Assembly (NCBI GenBank): GCA_018296165.2
Contig: JACKQL020000140.1
Coordinates: 1 to 64,000 of the forward strand
Direction of reading: 5' to 3'
Origin: Termitomyces sp. T153
Lineage: Eukaryota > Basidiomycota > Agaricomycetes > Agaricales > Lyophyllaceae
DNA: 64,000 nucleotides
Part shown: positions 1-11,640 of the stretch, piece after piece
How positions within the stretch are numbered: position 1 is the first letter of the stretch
Layout of the letters: every line of letters begins with the position of its first letter
The notes under the pieces: model-generated
What the model was told of the DNA's origin: nothing
Databases searched by the model: none
What the model saw: the letters and a program-made list of their open reading frames with translations, nothing else
Program-made: the position numbers and the translations under genes

Positions 1-933
1 GGATGAAAATAACAGGACAAAGTTCTTTGTCGCTGTCCACGGCATCGTATTCAGCTGTGAAGGTGGTGAAAGCTAATCGTAAATTCGAAGTTTATAATCC
101 TATCAGAATTCCCCACAAGGATTTGATCAAACTAGATTTTCCGAATTGATCAGATAATCTAGAGAATCGAGATTTTTTAATACTGTGCATGGCTTTTCTG
201 CACAAAAAATGAGAACTTTTACCTATTCAACCTTGGTTATACCAATGGATCTTATGAAGTACTCTCACATGACCTGAACCAGATTGGAGGAATTTGGTAG
301 AATTTTGACCAGGCTTGTCTTTACGTCCAATCATTGTCATTCAGATTTCATACATCTCATGTATAGAGAACTTCTTAATGAAAACACTAGATAGTAGAAA
401 CTTCCACAAGAAACAGTGCGACACTGGGACAGACAACGGAGATGAACTCAAAGGCACGGAGGATAGCGTAGAATTTGAGGCTAACGGCGCGTCATGGAGG
501 GTAAAAACGCGTCATAGAAAGAAAACCCGCGCCGTGGCGGCAGCGCGGCTGTGGATCGAGCTAATGAGTATCTGACATCGGAAGGCATGCATATGAGGGT
601 GAGAGGAAACTTACAGAATGCGCACCAGTTAAGAGCTGGGGAGGAGCAATAACAATAGGAATGCGGTGTAATATATATAATATACCTACAGTAGGGATTC
701 AAATTCAAATTTCAAAGCTGGCGCGTAACCCGCGTGGATGAGGCCGCGTAAAGGACTCCGAGGCATTGAGGGCCAATGTGACATTATGGAATATCACGCA
801 TCGAGATTTTCCCAGAGTCACGCGCATCCTCAACCTGCAAATCAGTTCTGCGTGTCGAGGTTAGATTCATCGGTTTTTGAGGTCTCAAACTCGAAGAAAT
901 TAACAGACATTATCTTCTTTGGATCAAATCAAA
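1..933. other. Intergenic stretch, no gene recognised
   Basis: No open frame here looks protein-like. The longest frames are under 90 codons and lack recognisable motifs. The last 150 bases form the upstream region of kinase copy 1. They do not resemble the upstream regions of copies 2-4, so copy 1 may mark the left edge of the duplicated array. Confidence 0.5.
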
Positions 934-2569
934 ATGTCTGCCACTTCTGTGCCCAACAATACTGATTCTACGTATTCAACGCCCGCCGCCCTGCCCCATT
1001 GTCAAGACACACTTGACTCCGTGTTGAACAACCCTTTAGATGAACCCGGCGACGCTTTCTGCGAACTCGCTAATCGACGACTTGCCTGGTGGGACTCAGC
1101 GCATCTCAGGACCTGGATGGCGGACCAAGGCTATACATTCTATCAGCGATCGTATACTAAATGGGGTGACCCTTCAGACATTGTTTTTCTGCCTGGCGCT
1201 GAGCGACAAGATACATCTTTTCCTTACGCACATCATGGAGGTCCAGCAGAAAATGTACGGGAGCCCTTCCGTGCACACACAGGCGAAAGGGTATGCCCCG
1301 TTTCCTTTCGCTTTGCTTCATATTCATCGGTGATCCAGGCTATCGTCGGATATGCTCTGGACTCTCAGGGCAGGCATGTTGCAATGAAGGCGATATTATC
1401 CGGGAGCGAGGAATATCGTATCCTTAAATACCTTCAGAATCAGGGTGTACCAGCATCACCAGATGAATTCCAAAATGTAATACCTGTACTTGACATCCTT
1501 TCATGCGAGGGTCATTGGCTTGCTATCATGCCTCGGTCCGCGGTTTCTTTGCGCTTTGAAGAATACGGACGCTAACCACTCATGACATCCAGATGGGGCT
1601 CGGATCCATTGGAACCAGGCTTTCGTAGCATGAGGGAAGTATACCACTTTATACACTGTCTGTTGAAGGTCACATGTCTATTGATCTTGTCTCAAACAGT
1701 TCCTGACCTTAGTTTTAGGGCTTAAACTATCTCCATTCACACAGAATAGTTCATGGAGTGCGTGTTTTCGTTTCATTTAGCACTAACGGCGACATTCAAC
1801 TAGCGTTCAGGACATCAAAACAGAGAACATACTCGTCAGCCATATGGATAGACATTATTATGATGGGTATAACGCCCATCGTGCGTCTCTGCGTAATCAG
1901 GGAAAACTGACCTATGCGCTGTTTGACTTTGGTCATTCAACCATGTTTCCGCGATCTGTACATATCAATGAATGTCGACTTCCCAGCTATATCTCTTTTG
2001 GCACCTATCCACTGCAACGCCCAGATGATACTCATCAAGGGGAGATCGATTTCAATCCCTTTGCTTTTGATGTGGGTATGCTGGGTGTTCTCTTTTGTGA
2101 AGAATTCCAGGTAGGTCGTATAATAACTCTATTTTTTTGTACTCATCATAGGATCATTGTTCAGCATCTTACAAGCTCGGCACCTATGTTGGCACCCCTT
2201 TTTGACATGATGACAACTAGAAACATCTCGAGGCGTTTTACAGCATCGGAAGCTTTGGCATTCTTTGAAGAGCAGGTTCAACCTCTAACACCCGGGTTAG
2301 AAAAGGTGGGATGTCAATCACGAGACTCTCCTTCATATCCTCCACGATACGATACATTCGACCGCTGGCAGGACCTAGATCCAGAATTTGTCAAAAAATG
2401 GGCCAGATTTCGTGATGCGCCTGTTCCTTTTCATGTCAGACTTCTGCGGAGACTTTGTAGACGTTCTTGGGGCTGGAATTTTGTTAACAAGGTCCGCTAT
2501 GTAGCCCGTTTCATCGCCCACTGGACACCTTTTTGCAAGGGGAAGTCAGAAACCCTGGTGCAAGGGTGA
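934..2569 (+). CDS. Protein kinase-like protein, array copy 1
   Basis: Six exons are read: 934-1290, 1339-1535, 1593-1668, 1719-1757, 1811-2110 and 2165-2569, giving 457 residues with every splice in frame. The protein kinase signature is visible: the beta-3 lysine in VAMKA (K136), an acidic helix-C stretch (SEEY), a catalytic loop HGDIKTEN (H222-N229) in which Gly replaces the usual Arg of HRD, and the DFG motif (D262-G264) followed by an FDVGML helix-F element. A classical Gly-rich loop is not evident. The first ATG of the frame (AAAATG) is taken as the start. The family is a kinase-like group expanded in agaricomycetes; I know no substrate. Copies 2-4 are close paralogues. The N-terminal 30 residues differ from the other copies. 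Kinase fold is confident; catalytic activity is inferred from the retained K, D and DFG residues. Confidence 0.85.
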
Positions 2570-3106
2570 TTCAGTACCCATTGTACAACCTCTTACTTTG
2601 TTCATAGACCCTAAAATTCCCACTTGCCAACTCTGTTCACTTTACCCCCTTTTTCCATTCATAGACCCACTGGGGCCAACGCCTGCTACCATATATATAC
2701 CTGCTGTACACACTTCGCTTGTCGTAAGCATTGCAATACTGACTATGGCGTTAAGCCCACCCTATTCCTTTCCCCCAGACTTGGATATTTTCACCTAAGA
2801 ACTTTTGTACGCAGAGGCTTCTTTGTCGACTGCCTAGGAAACTTCGAGGATTAGATCTTAGCGAGATCCATCCTATCCTCTACATACACTCCATATCCGT
2901 ATTTACATGTCATTCATGTCTTCGAGCACTTGAGAAATCTTGGAAATCTTGCAGTTTCGACCAATATGTCCCGTGACCGGGTGATGCATGAGAACGAAGA
3001 CAGAGGCAATTGCCGTGATCAGCCAGAAAAGACGCGTCGTGACCGCGTCTTCTACGTCCAATTGTTTGCGCCTCTGTTCTGGTCACTTTACAAGGTTCCA
3101 GATTCC
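2570..3106 (+). promoter_or_regulatory. Kinase-array spacer with TATA-like element
   Basis: This 537-base spacer holds a run of alternating TA at 2692-2699, about 410 bases before the copy 2 start, and a pyrimidine-rich downstream stretch. Nearly the same sequence precedes copy 3 (TATA near 31198) and copy 4 (TATA near 33380), so it looks like the shared promoter and 5' leader of the array unit. A reading frame in phase with copy 2 extends upstream from the ATG at 3107. It is broken by sequence changes before copy 4, so it is treated as leader. Confidence 0.5.
2655..2668. other. Empty insertion site of the Ngaro/DIRS element (paralogous copy)
   Basis: The 14-base string CCATTCATAGACCC here is the uninterrupted version of the target. 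In the spacer after copy 2 the same string is cut between CCATTC (ending 4846) and ATAGACCC (starting 31167) by the 26.3 kb element. A second intact copy lies at 33342-33355. Confidence 0.85.
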
Positions 3107-4751
3107 ATGTCATCGACTTCAAACATTGACGTAGGGACTGTGACTTCAGAGGCCAAAATTGATATCACGCAGCCAATATCCACGCATCATTCTCAATGGG
3201 TAGATACTCTTGATTCCGTGTTGAACAACCCTTTAGATGAACCCGGCGAAGCTTTCTGCGAACTCGCTAATCGACGACTTGCCTGGTGGGACTCAGCACA
3301 TCTCAGGACCTGGATGGCGGACCAAGGCTATTCATTCTACCAGCGATTGTATAATAGTTCGGGTGACCCTTCAGACATTGTCTTTCTGCCTGGCGCTGAG
3401 CGACAAGATACATCTTTTCCTTACGCACATCACGGAGGTCCAGCAGAAAATGTACGGGAGCCCTTCCGTGCACACACAGGCGAAAGGGTATGCCCCGTTT
3501 CCTTTCGCTTTGCTTCATATTCATCGGTGATCCAGGCTATCGTCGGATATGCTCTGGACTCTCAGGGCAGGCATGTTGCAATGAAGGCGATATTATCCGG
3601 GAGCGAGGAATATCGTATCCTTGAATACCTTCAGAATCAGGGTGTACCAGCATCACCAGATGAATTCCAAAATGTAATACCTGTACTCGACATCCTCCCA
3701 TGCGAGGGTCATTGGCTTGCCATCATGCCTCGGTCCGTAGTTTTGAAAGAATAACAACGATAACCACTGACAATGTTTAGATGGGGTTCGCACCCCTTGC
3801 AGCCAGACTTTCGTAGTATGAAGGAAGTATTCCACTTTATTCACTGTCTCTTAAGGGTCAGATTTCTATTTCTCTCATTACAAACAATACCTGACCTTAT
3901 TTCCAGGGTTTAAATCATCTCCATTCACACAGAATAGTTCATGGAGTGCGTTTTTGCGTTTCATTTAGCACTATTGGCGACACTCAAATAGCGTTCAGGA
4001 CATCAAGACAGAGAACATACTCGTCAGTCACATGGATAGGCATTATCATGATCGGCATAATGCCCATCGCGCGTCTCTGCGTATCCAGGGAAAACTGACC
4101 TATGCGTTGTTTGACTTTGGCCATTCAACGATGTTTACGCAATCTGTACGCATCAATGAATGCCGACTTCCCAGCTATATCTCTTTTGGCACCTATCCAC
4201 TGCAACGCCCAGATGATACTCATCAAGGGGAGATCGATTTCAATCCCTTTGCTTTTGACGTGGGCATGTTGGGAGTTCTCTTTTGCAAAGAATTCCAGGT
4301 AAGTTGTGTAATTACTGTCGATTTTTGTACTCATCATAGGATCATTGTTCAGCATCTTACAAGCTCGGCACCTATGTTGGCACCCCTTTTTGACATGATG
4401 ACAACTAGAAACATCTCGAGGCGTTTTACAGCATCGGAAGCTTTGGCATTTTTCGAGGAGCAGGTTCAACCTCTAACACCCGGGTTAGAAAAGGTGGGAT
4501 GTCAATCACGAGACTCTCCTTCATATCCTCCACGATACGATACATTCGACCGCTGGCAGGACCTAGATCCAGAATTTGTCAAAAAATGGGCCAGATTTCG
4601 TGATGCGCCTGTTCCTTTTCATGTCAGACTTCTGCGGAGACTTTGTAGACGTTCTTGGGGCTGGAATTTTGTTAACAAGGTCCGCTATGTAGCCCGTTTC
4701 ATCGCCCACTGGACACCTTTTTGCAAGGGGAAGTCAGAAACCCCGATATGA
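3107..4751 (+). CDS. Protein kinase-like protein, array copy 2
   Basis: Exons 3107-3487, 3536-3732, 3781-3856, 3907-3945, 3999-4298 and 4353-4751 give 463 residues. The layout matches copy 1 exon for exon: VAMKA lysine, HGDIKTEN catalytic loop and DFG are all kept. The start is set at the ATG shared with copies 3 and 4 (MSSTSN). An upstream in-frame ATG exists, but its frame is not conserved before copy 4. The first intron (3488-3535, 48 bases) lacks stops and could be retained in frame. The equivalent intron in copy 4 has diverged in length and base content, which supports splicing. The outer transposon starts 95 bases after the stop. Function beyond protein kinase fold is unknown. Confidence 0.85.
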
Positions 4752-4846
4752 GGGTCATACAGTAACCTTTGTACGACCTTTGACTTCGTTCATAGATCGA
4801 ATTCCCACTTGCCAACTCTGTTGACTTTACTCCCTTTTGTCCATTC

Positions 4847-5066
4847 TTAATTCGGAACTGCCGTATTAGAGAGAAATGAGTAAGAATAAACTGAGAAGTA
4901 GACGTAGATGAATAATAAGATGAAGAGAATTGCAAGGAAGACCAGCGTTGAAGGAGACTTAAACTGTATCTGAATGTTTTGCGGGAAGAAATGCAATTTC
5001 CTGGGTCCTGATAAGTTCTCGAGCAACGGACACCGCTCCCGAGGGAGAGGGGGGGCCGAGGACTCA
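4847..5066 (-). repeat. Terminal B2 repeat of the Ngaro element
   Basis: About 220 bases that repeat directly at 5447-5670 (B1) with few substitutions and a longer G run in B1. The outer edge at 4847 abuts host sequence. A spacer of 88 bases (5067-5154) separates B2 from A2. Confidence 0.9.
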
Positions 5067-5154
5067 GCTAACTACGAGGGACTTGATAAGTACGAGTAGA
5101 GTAATAGTAAAGAGATTGTAGAATGAATGTAATGGGATAGGGATGGTGGGTGGG

Positions 5155-5446
5155 GATCTAAATCGACGCGTGACGTAGACGAATCTAATCTATGGCGATC
5201 TGCGAGCGCAGTGTGAGACGACTTCGTGCGTAATAATAAGAATGTACTTGCCTGCGAGCACAGTGTGAGACGACGAGGTCGTCAACGCCGCTGCCCGCAG
5301 GTCTATATGTAAATTGGAACAATGAGATAATTGACAAAGGAGGCGGCCAGTGGCCAATGTGATGAGTGTGATGGGTTCGAGGGTTCGGCGTGTTGGTCTC
5401 CGCCCGAATTAACCCCGGGCAACCCACCTTCACATTGCCCGATCTA
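5155..5446 (-). repeat. Internal A2 repeat of the Ngaro element
   Basis: The 292 bases match A1 at 30875-31166 base for base in length, with roughly a dozen substitutions by eye. Its end (GATCTA) is flush with B1, mirroring the way A1 ends at the right element border. Confidence 0.9.
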
Positions 5447-5670
5447 TTAATTCGAAGCTGCCGTATTAGAGAGAAATGAGTAAGAATAAACTGAGAAGTA
5501 GATGTAGATGAATAATAAGATGAAGAAAATTGCAAGGAAGACCAGCATTGAGGGGGACTTAAACTGTATCCGAATGTTTTGCGGGAAGAAATGCAATTTC
5601 CTGGGTTCTGATAAGTTCTCGAGCAACGGAACCTGCTCCCAAGGGAGAGGGGGGGGGGGCCGAGGACTCA
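5447..5670 (-). repeat. Internal B1 repeat of the Ngaro element
   Basis: Direct repeat partner of B2. The stop codon of the tyrosine recombinase frame (5668-5670) lies at its inner end, so coding sequence and repeat touch. Confidence 0.9.
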
Positions 5671-6759
5671 AGCCATTGCAGTGTAGTCACATAGAGCCGG
5701 AGGTTCAAAAGGGACAAGGTAGTTGGAGGCCATGTGCAAGAGGGATGATAAGTGCAGGATTCGGCCTGGGTCATTTTCGATGTACAGCTTATACGAGTCG
5801 CTGCGCCACCGGCCTAGCAGCTGTATTTTGTAGTCAGAGTAGCTGGCTGCTGCCGCTGCTGAGGCTGCGCCGCGCCTAAAACTGTGGCCAGCATAGAGAC
5901 TGGGGTTGAAGCCTGCCCAGGAGAGCGCATCGCGGATGAAGCTGATGAAATAGGCATAAGACAATGCTTTGCCGTCAGGCTGCTCAAATAGCGGCACAGC
6001 GCCATCTCGTGGTAGCTCCGTGAACAGTCGTTTGAGTGCTGCGATGGGGCAGGTGGCGCAACCGGGGGTGGCGGCAACGGTGATAGTGACTCCCTTGCGG
6101 AAGGGGTCAGTTTTGGAAGCAGGAAGCATGAGGCGGGCGTAGGTGGCGTGCTTGAAGCTCAGGAAGAATTCGATGGATTGGCGGGAAAGATTGAGGCTTG
6201 GTGAGTACTTTGCACTCTTGCCGACCATGAACTCGCTGCTTCGAAGGAGGCCAGAGTACGCGAGAATGCACGCGGCATAAATGGTGCTGTGCCTGGGGAC
6301 AGACCCCAGCTGCAGTTGAGCGAGGAGGGCAGAGAGGATGGGAAGGGTGACTGGCTGTACCGGGCATTGGTCACGCTCGCTGTGGTAGCGCTTAATCCCC
6401 CTGATGAGGCGCTGGACAAGGGGGGACTCTGTCGTGGTGGGTGAGAGGTTAGTGTCGTCATGAAGGGAGCATACCACCGATAAATAGGCTTTGATAGTCC
6501 TGAGTTGAACACGTTCCCCAAGACTTGCAAGCCAGGAAAGGATGGCGGGTTCGGAGGCTGGCAGGATGGAGCTGTCGGCATTGTAAAGGCTGTTGAGCTG
6601 GACGTGGAGTAAGAACTGTTGCTGGCCAGTGGAGTAGGTGCATCGGGTGTTGGCAGCAAGCCTGTACCAAAGGTAAAACACGACGGTTTTGGGGTGCTGC
6701 CAATTCTGTTGATACCACCAAGCTGGATGCGCTTCGAGCTCGGTTTCTGTTCCAGCCAA
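5668..6759 (-). CDS. Tyrosine recombinase of the Ngaro/DIRS element
   Basis: An uninterrupted frame of 363 codons. The C-terminal half shows the tyrosine recombinase set: Arg in LLRSSEF (R173), HSFR (H292 and R295), GRW (W318), and a terminal YKLYIE segment whose last tyrosine (Y326) is the likely nucleophile. The enzyme would integrate a circular DNA copy without target duplication, which matches the precise junctions. This part of the element is much richer in CpG than the neighbouring RT region and has no nonsense changes, so it may still be functional. It is the most intact element protein in the window. Confidence 0.88.
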   Translation of the reverse strand: MAGTETELEAHPAWWYQQNWQHPKTVVFYLWYRLAANTRCTYSTGQQQFLLHVQLNSLYNADSSILPASEPAILSWLASLGERVQLRTIKAYLSVVCSLHDDTNLSPTTTESPLVQRLIRGIKRYHSERDQCPVQPVTLPILSALLAQLQLGSVPRHSTIYAACILAYSGLLRSSEFMVGKSAKYSPSLNLSRQSIEFFLSFKHATYARLMLPASKTDPFRKGVTITVAATPGCATCPIAALKRLFTELPRDGAVPLFEQPDGKALSYAYFISFIRDALSWAGFNPSLYAGHSFRRGAASAAAAASYSDYKIQLLGRWRSDSYKLYIENDPGRILHLSSLLHMASNYLVPFEPPALCDYTAMA

Positions 6760-6779
6760 GGTGCAATTGAAAACATGCG

Positions 6780-8989
6780 TTAAAAAGCAAAATGGGAGGT
6801 GGCATCAGCAATGCAATTCTCAGAGGAGGAGAGCCACTCAGAAGAAAATGAAAAGTTGAGGCGGCAGGCCAAGGCAATCAAATGTCGGACAAACTTCATG
6901 GTAGCCACATACCATATCGTTTTGCTCCAAATTGCATTGAACCCTGCATTGTTATCTACATGGAACACTATGTGACATCCCTTCAGGGAGGGGCCCCAGC
7001 ATAGCACTGCATAAACCACTGCAAACATTTCTTTTACCTGAATGTGTTCCTGCTGGAGCCGCCATGGGCAGCAAGCAGCAAACCACGCTGATCTGAAGTG
7101 ACCACCTAGACCCTTTGTGCCACTGATGTCTGTGTAGATGTCTATTGTGAGGCGTGACGGTGAAAGAAATTGAATGCTGTTCCATGCTGGCACAACTGTG
7201 CCCCACCATTGTATGTCCTGTCTGGCCGACTTGGAAATTCAACGTGACGCAAGCGGGTGTGAAGGGAAAGAGGCTGCAAAGTTATAGAGGTTGCAAATGA
7301 AGGCCCTGGCTGCCGGAATGACTTGCAAGGCAAATTGAAGGAAACCAGTGAGCTTGTCAAGCTTGCAATGCATGCATCATTGCTGTGAGGCCCATTCTGA
7401 TGTCGGATCACACAAGTACATTAGTTTGTCAGAGGGAAGCTGTACCTCCATGGCAATTGAGTTGAGTTCCAAGCCCAAGAACTTGATTGTTGTGTCTGGG
7501 CCAGAGATTTTGGAGGGCTGGAAAGTGAGCCCAAGCTGCTCTCCAATGTGGAGAGCCCAGGCCAAGGAGCAATTGACAATGGGGGGTGGTGTGAGGTGTG
7601 GGAAGATAGTTAAGAAATCATCCAGATAGTGGTGCACCTGGGCTGGAAGATTGCGCTGGAGTATCCAATGCAAGGCCTCTGCAAACAGGTTGAAAATGTA
7701 AGGTGCAGAGCACGCGCCAAACACAAGGACTATGTTGTGATAGAACTTTCCTTGCCATTCAAAACCCAGCAGGGGCCAGTCTGCAGGGCAGACAGGGATG
7801 TGGCAGAAAGCAGACTCCAGATCCAGTTTGATCATGAGGGAGCCTGGACCTGATGCGATGAGGTCCCCTATGGCTTGATCCACCATATCATAGGCAATTG
7901 AGGCTTCTGAGTCCGGGATGCCATCATTGACAGAACTTCCCTCTGGCCAGGACAAATGGATGCGGCACACCTTTGTGGAGTGCTTGCAGCTTATGGCCCT
8001 GATGGGCAATGTGTGAAAAGCATGGAATGGGGGTGCAGCAAATGGCCTGTGTGTATGCCCATTGGTGACCTGCACAGCAATGTTGGCAGAGAGGGTGGTG
8101 ATGATGGATGCATCAGCAAGAGCAGTTTTCAGGTTAGTACAGTGTTGACTTACAGTGCAATCACCTGTGAAGCCTAAGCTGGCACCAAATTCTATGATTC
8201 AAGAGATTGTAGATACAAAGGAAGGAGTAGGGTACTCACATAAATAATGAGCCCATGCTTCTGTGTTCAGTGATGACAAGATGCGAGGCAAGGCTGAGGT
8301 GGTTAAGCTGGGGTTATTGGCATGGGGTTTGGTGTTTGGGCAAGAAGGGGGGATGGGAAGTGATGCGTCAATGGGGTTGAGAGCAGAGAAACTGAGAGAT
8401 GAGATTGAGTCACCTGAGGAACAGCCTGGGCATGTTGTGGGGAGTGCAGGGCAAGGACTCGCCCAGCCATGAACCTAATCCTTGTGCTGGGTTTTATTAT
8501 GGTCTGTCTTGCCACATGAGGAACAGGTATGGGGTCAGCCCCAAGGGCAGGGAGAGGTTGTGCATCCCCCTTCATTGAACTTACAGCAGTGCTTGCCCAG
8601 GTTAGATGGTGTGCGGGGGTTTGAGCTCTTGGACTGTTTTGACAGTGAGGTCTTACAGTGTGCATATATGTGTTTTGAGAGAAGGTCATCTCATGTCATC
8701 TCCATTGTGAGTAGTTGCCTGCTGCCATCTCAGCCTGACAGTGGTTAAAAAAGACTGAGTGATACATGTAGATGGCCATCCACTCATACTCTGCAACAAG
8801 CTCAAGGAGTTGCTCCATGTAGGCCCAGAAAGGCTCTGTAGCTGTGCTGTTGTTTACCTGGAACGTGAGGATCTGGAAGTATGACTGGAGGGGGATGAGC
8901 ACTGAGAAGGGGGTCTTGTACTCCTTGGCTGCCCTGTTACTGACCTTGAATTGATTGGTTATGCCATTAAATGTGTACGTGGTTTTCTT
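6780..8989 (-). pseudogene. Gag C-terminus, reverse transcriptase and RNase H of the Ngaro/DIRS element (broken)
   Basis: One minus-strand frame runs from a Cys-rich gag tail (about 8640-8480) through RT to RNase H. RT motifs include KLDLESAF and the catalytic YLDDF. The RNase H part carries IYTDISG and HVDNN. The frame is broken by stops at 8535-8537 (TGA), 8475-8477 (TAG), 8199-8201 (TGA), 7377-7379 (TGA) and 7239-7241 (TGA), all in the same phase. At 7377 and 7239 Arg is the residue expected from the family, so CGA-to-TGA changes are likely. Gag further upstream (8696-8989) is in another phase, so at least one indel lies near 8650-8700. The gag N-terminus continues at 30762-30420 beyond the Gypsy insertion. 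Confidence 0.85.
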
Positions 8990-8994
8990 GTCTC

Positions 8995-9362
8995 TGTAAG
9001 GGCAACCTCCAGAGTGGTGGATTGGAGTCATGCAGCTAGCAGAGGGGAATCCAAAGTATATTAGCAGAGTAGATGACAATACAATCAGTAACTAATCACC
9101 TAGCAGAGGGGAATCCAAAGAGAACAAGTCTAAGGATCCCCACTGCTCGGTGCAGTGCATCAGCAGCAGTGGAGGCATGGGAACTACTGTACAGAAGACT
9201 GGAGCTACTTCTAACCTTAGAGCAATGATTGCTGAGGTAATACGGAGAACTCCACAGTTTTCCGGAGATCTCCAGGGTTCTGGAAAGAGCCCTGGAGATG
9301 TTAAACAAGCTGTGGAGGTGCTGGAACAAGTTGCAGAGGTCAGAAATGGAAGTCCCCTGACA
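8995..9362 (-). repeat. 3' LTR of Gypsy 1
   Basis: 368 bases, the downstream LTR because the element lies on the minus strand. Starts TGTAAGG and ends CCTGACA on the plus strand. The terminal bases match those of the Gypsy 2 LTR in reverse, so the two elements belong to one family group. Confidence 0.93.
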
Positions 9363-11640
9363 TCACCCCCCCTCTAGCATGTGGCATCTCAATGCATGGG
9401 GTAAAAGAAGTCCCTGATTGCTTGGTCCACTGGTGAGATAGGGTAGATTCCTTGTATGGCATGTGGGACATCTGGATGTTTCCAGTGGAACTCCTTGATG
9501 AGTCCAGGGGTGTGTACATTCTCCCACAGCTCCCAGGAGATATCCTTGATCCTGTAGCCTTTCCACTTTACCTTGTACTGGAGTCATCTCTGGAATAAAC
9601 AGCTATCTAGGATTTCCTCCACCTCATATTCCTCATTGTCATTGACCACCATGAGGAGCAGCGGAGGTGGCAGATGGTGCCCCAGAATAGGGTCCTTAGG
9701 GGCCAGAGTTAGTTTGACCACATTGAACACTGGGTGAAGCTGGTGCATCCCCACAGGGAGCTGGAGCTAATAGGCCAAGGGTCCTATCTGTTGTTCCACT
9801 GTGAAAGGTCCCAACTGGCAGTGCAACAGCTTTTTTGAGGGCTGAGTAGTTGTAATGTTAAATGCATCAAGGTAGACTCTATCTCCAGGCTGATATTTGC
9901 ACTCTGGGGTCCTTCTGTGGTCATAGTATTGCACCATGTCATCCTTTGCCTTTGCCAGCACTGCTTGAGCCTCCTCCTGTGACCTCTTCATCTGGTCCAC
10001 AAGTTTGTTTACTGCCTCATTCTCTGAGGGTTGGGCCCAGGATTCAAAACCCATGCATGGATGCCATCCCATGTTGAGGAAGAATAGGGAGAACTGGGTG
10101 GATGTGTGAACGTGGTTGTTGTATTGGAACTTGGTGTTGGGGAGGATTTTGTCCCAGTCATCCTGATGCTTGTTGCAAAAGAGGTGGAGGTACTGCTCTA
10201 ACTCCTAGTTTACACATTTCATCTGGCCATTGAACTGTGGGTGGTAGGCAGTGGAGGTGTGGAGCTTTACTCTGAGCAGTTGGTAGAGCTCTCTGGTGAA
10301 CTCCACTACAAATTGTGGTCCCTAATCAGAGACATAGGTGTCAGAGAGGCTGTGGAGCTTCCAGATGTTCCTCCAGTACAGGTTCGGGGCACCCATGGCA
10401 GAGCATGTGGTGTGGGTCAGAATGAAGTGTGCTCGCTTGCCATACAGCTCTACCACCACCATGATCACATCATAACCATAGGTGTTGTGGAGCTCTATAA
10501 TGAAGTCTATGGAAGCCACACTCCATTGTTCTGTGAGCAGAGGTAGTGGGTGTAACTGTCTACAGGGGAGTCAATGTTGGGGCTTAGTCTGGAGGCAGAG
10601 ATTGCATGTACTAGTGTAGGATCTAATATACCAGGACATCTGGGGCCACCAGTAGTTCCACAATACTAGCTCCAGTGTCTTCCACCATCTGGGGTGCCCT
10701 GCAATGTGGGAGTCATGGTGATGCTCCACAATCCTCCAATGGAGCTCTAGAATGTTGGGGACATAGATATGGTCTCAGAAGGTTAGGATTCCATCCTGGA
10801 GGGCCCATTCATCTGCATGGACCGCCTTGGCACCAGTGGTATGCCCTAACTTCAGTGTCCAGGCTGCTTGCGCCACAAGCTCCTCCTGCTGACCATCTTG
10901 ATTACCCTGCCATATGTCCTGGAGGATGTCTACTTCTGCTCCCTCGACAGCTAAACTCTCCATGGCTTGAATCACAAACAGTTTGGGGTGGAGAAGCACA
11001 ATGTTGCTGTTATCCTCCTCCCTCATGCTGTGGTCCACTCTCTGAGACAGGGCATCCAGTTTCCCCATGCTCTGGCCAGGCTTGTGGTGCAAGAAGAAAT
11101 TGAAGTTGGCAAGGTAGAGAGACCACTGGGCCTGTGGGCAATTGAGCTTCTTGGCTGTTTGGAAGTATTTGAGGTTCTTGTGATCTGTCCAGACCTTGAA
11201 CTTATGCCATGCACCTTCCAGGAAGTGCCACCACTCCTCAAATAACCAGATAATGGCTAGCATCTCCTTGTCATGGATTTTGTAGTTCCACTCCACTGCA
11301 TTCAGGCTCTTGGAGTAAAAGGCCACCAGATGCCACTTTCCACCCTTCAGAGATTGCTGCAAGAGCACTGCCCCAGTGGCAAAGTCAGAGCTGTCAGCTC
11401 CACCCAGAAGAGAGAGTTGTCATCTGGGAAGAGGAGGATGGGTCTGGAGGTCATGGCAGACTTGAGGGTGTCGAAGGCCATCTGCTCTGGAGGTCCCCAA
11501 CTCCATGTAACATCCTTTCTGGTAAGGTCAAATAGCAGATGGGCATGGTACAAGAAGTCCTGGATGAATCTCCAGTAGAAGTTTGCAAAACCAAGGAACA
11601 CCTGCACCTCCTTCTTATTCTTGGGCTCCAGCCACTCCGC
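9363..11640 (-). pseudogene. Gypsy 1 pol, distal part: RT end, RNase H, integrase, chromodomain
   Basis: Reading down the minus strand from 11640: the RT connection region (EWLEPKNKKEV), an RNase H domain around 11368-10900, integrase core fragments near 10519-10322, the integrase C-terminal GPF(T/I)V region near 10072-9767, and a chromodomain-like stretch (VKWKGY near 9560). Frameshifts and stops break it throughout. It is separated from its own RT start by Gypsy 2 and resumes at 26938. Confidence 0.85.

Noticed and set aside
2930..3106. In-frame N-terminal extension of kinase copy 2
   Set aside because: The frame is not kept before copy 4, and the conserved start MSSTSN explains all three copies.
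4847..5670. The pair of 220-base repeats as LTRs of a small LTR element
   Set aside because: No coding interior fits, the ends lack TG..CA, and the A/B arrangement with the right border explains them as split direct repeats.
7348..8472. Plus-strand frames of 70-93 codons across the RT region
   Set aside because: Shadows of the minus-strand Ngaro RT/gag frame, which carries the recognisable motifs.
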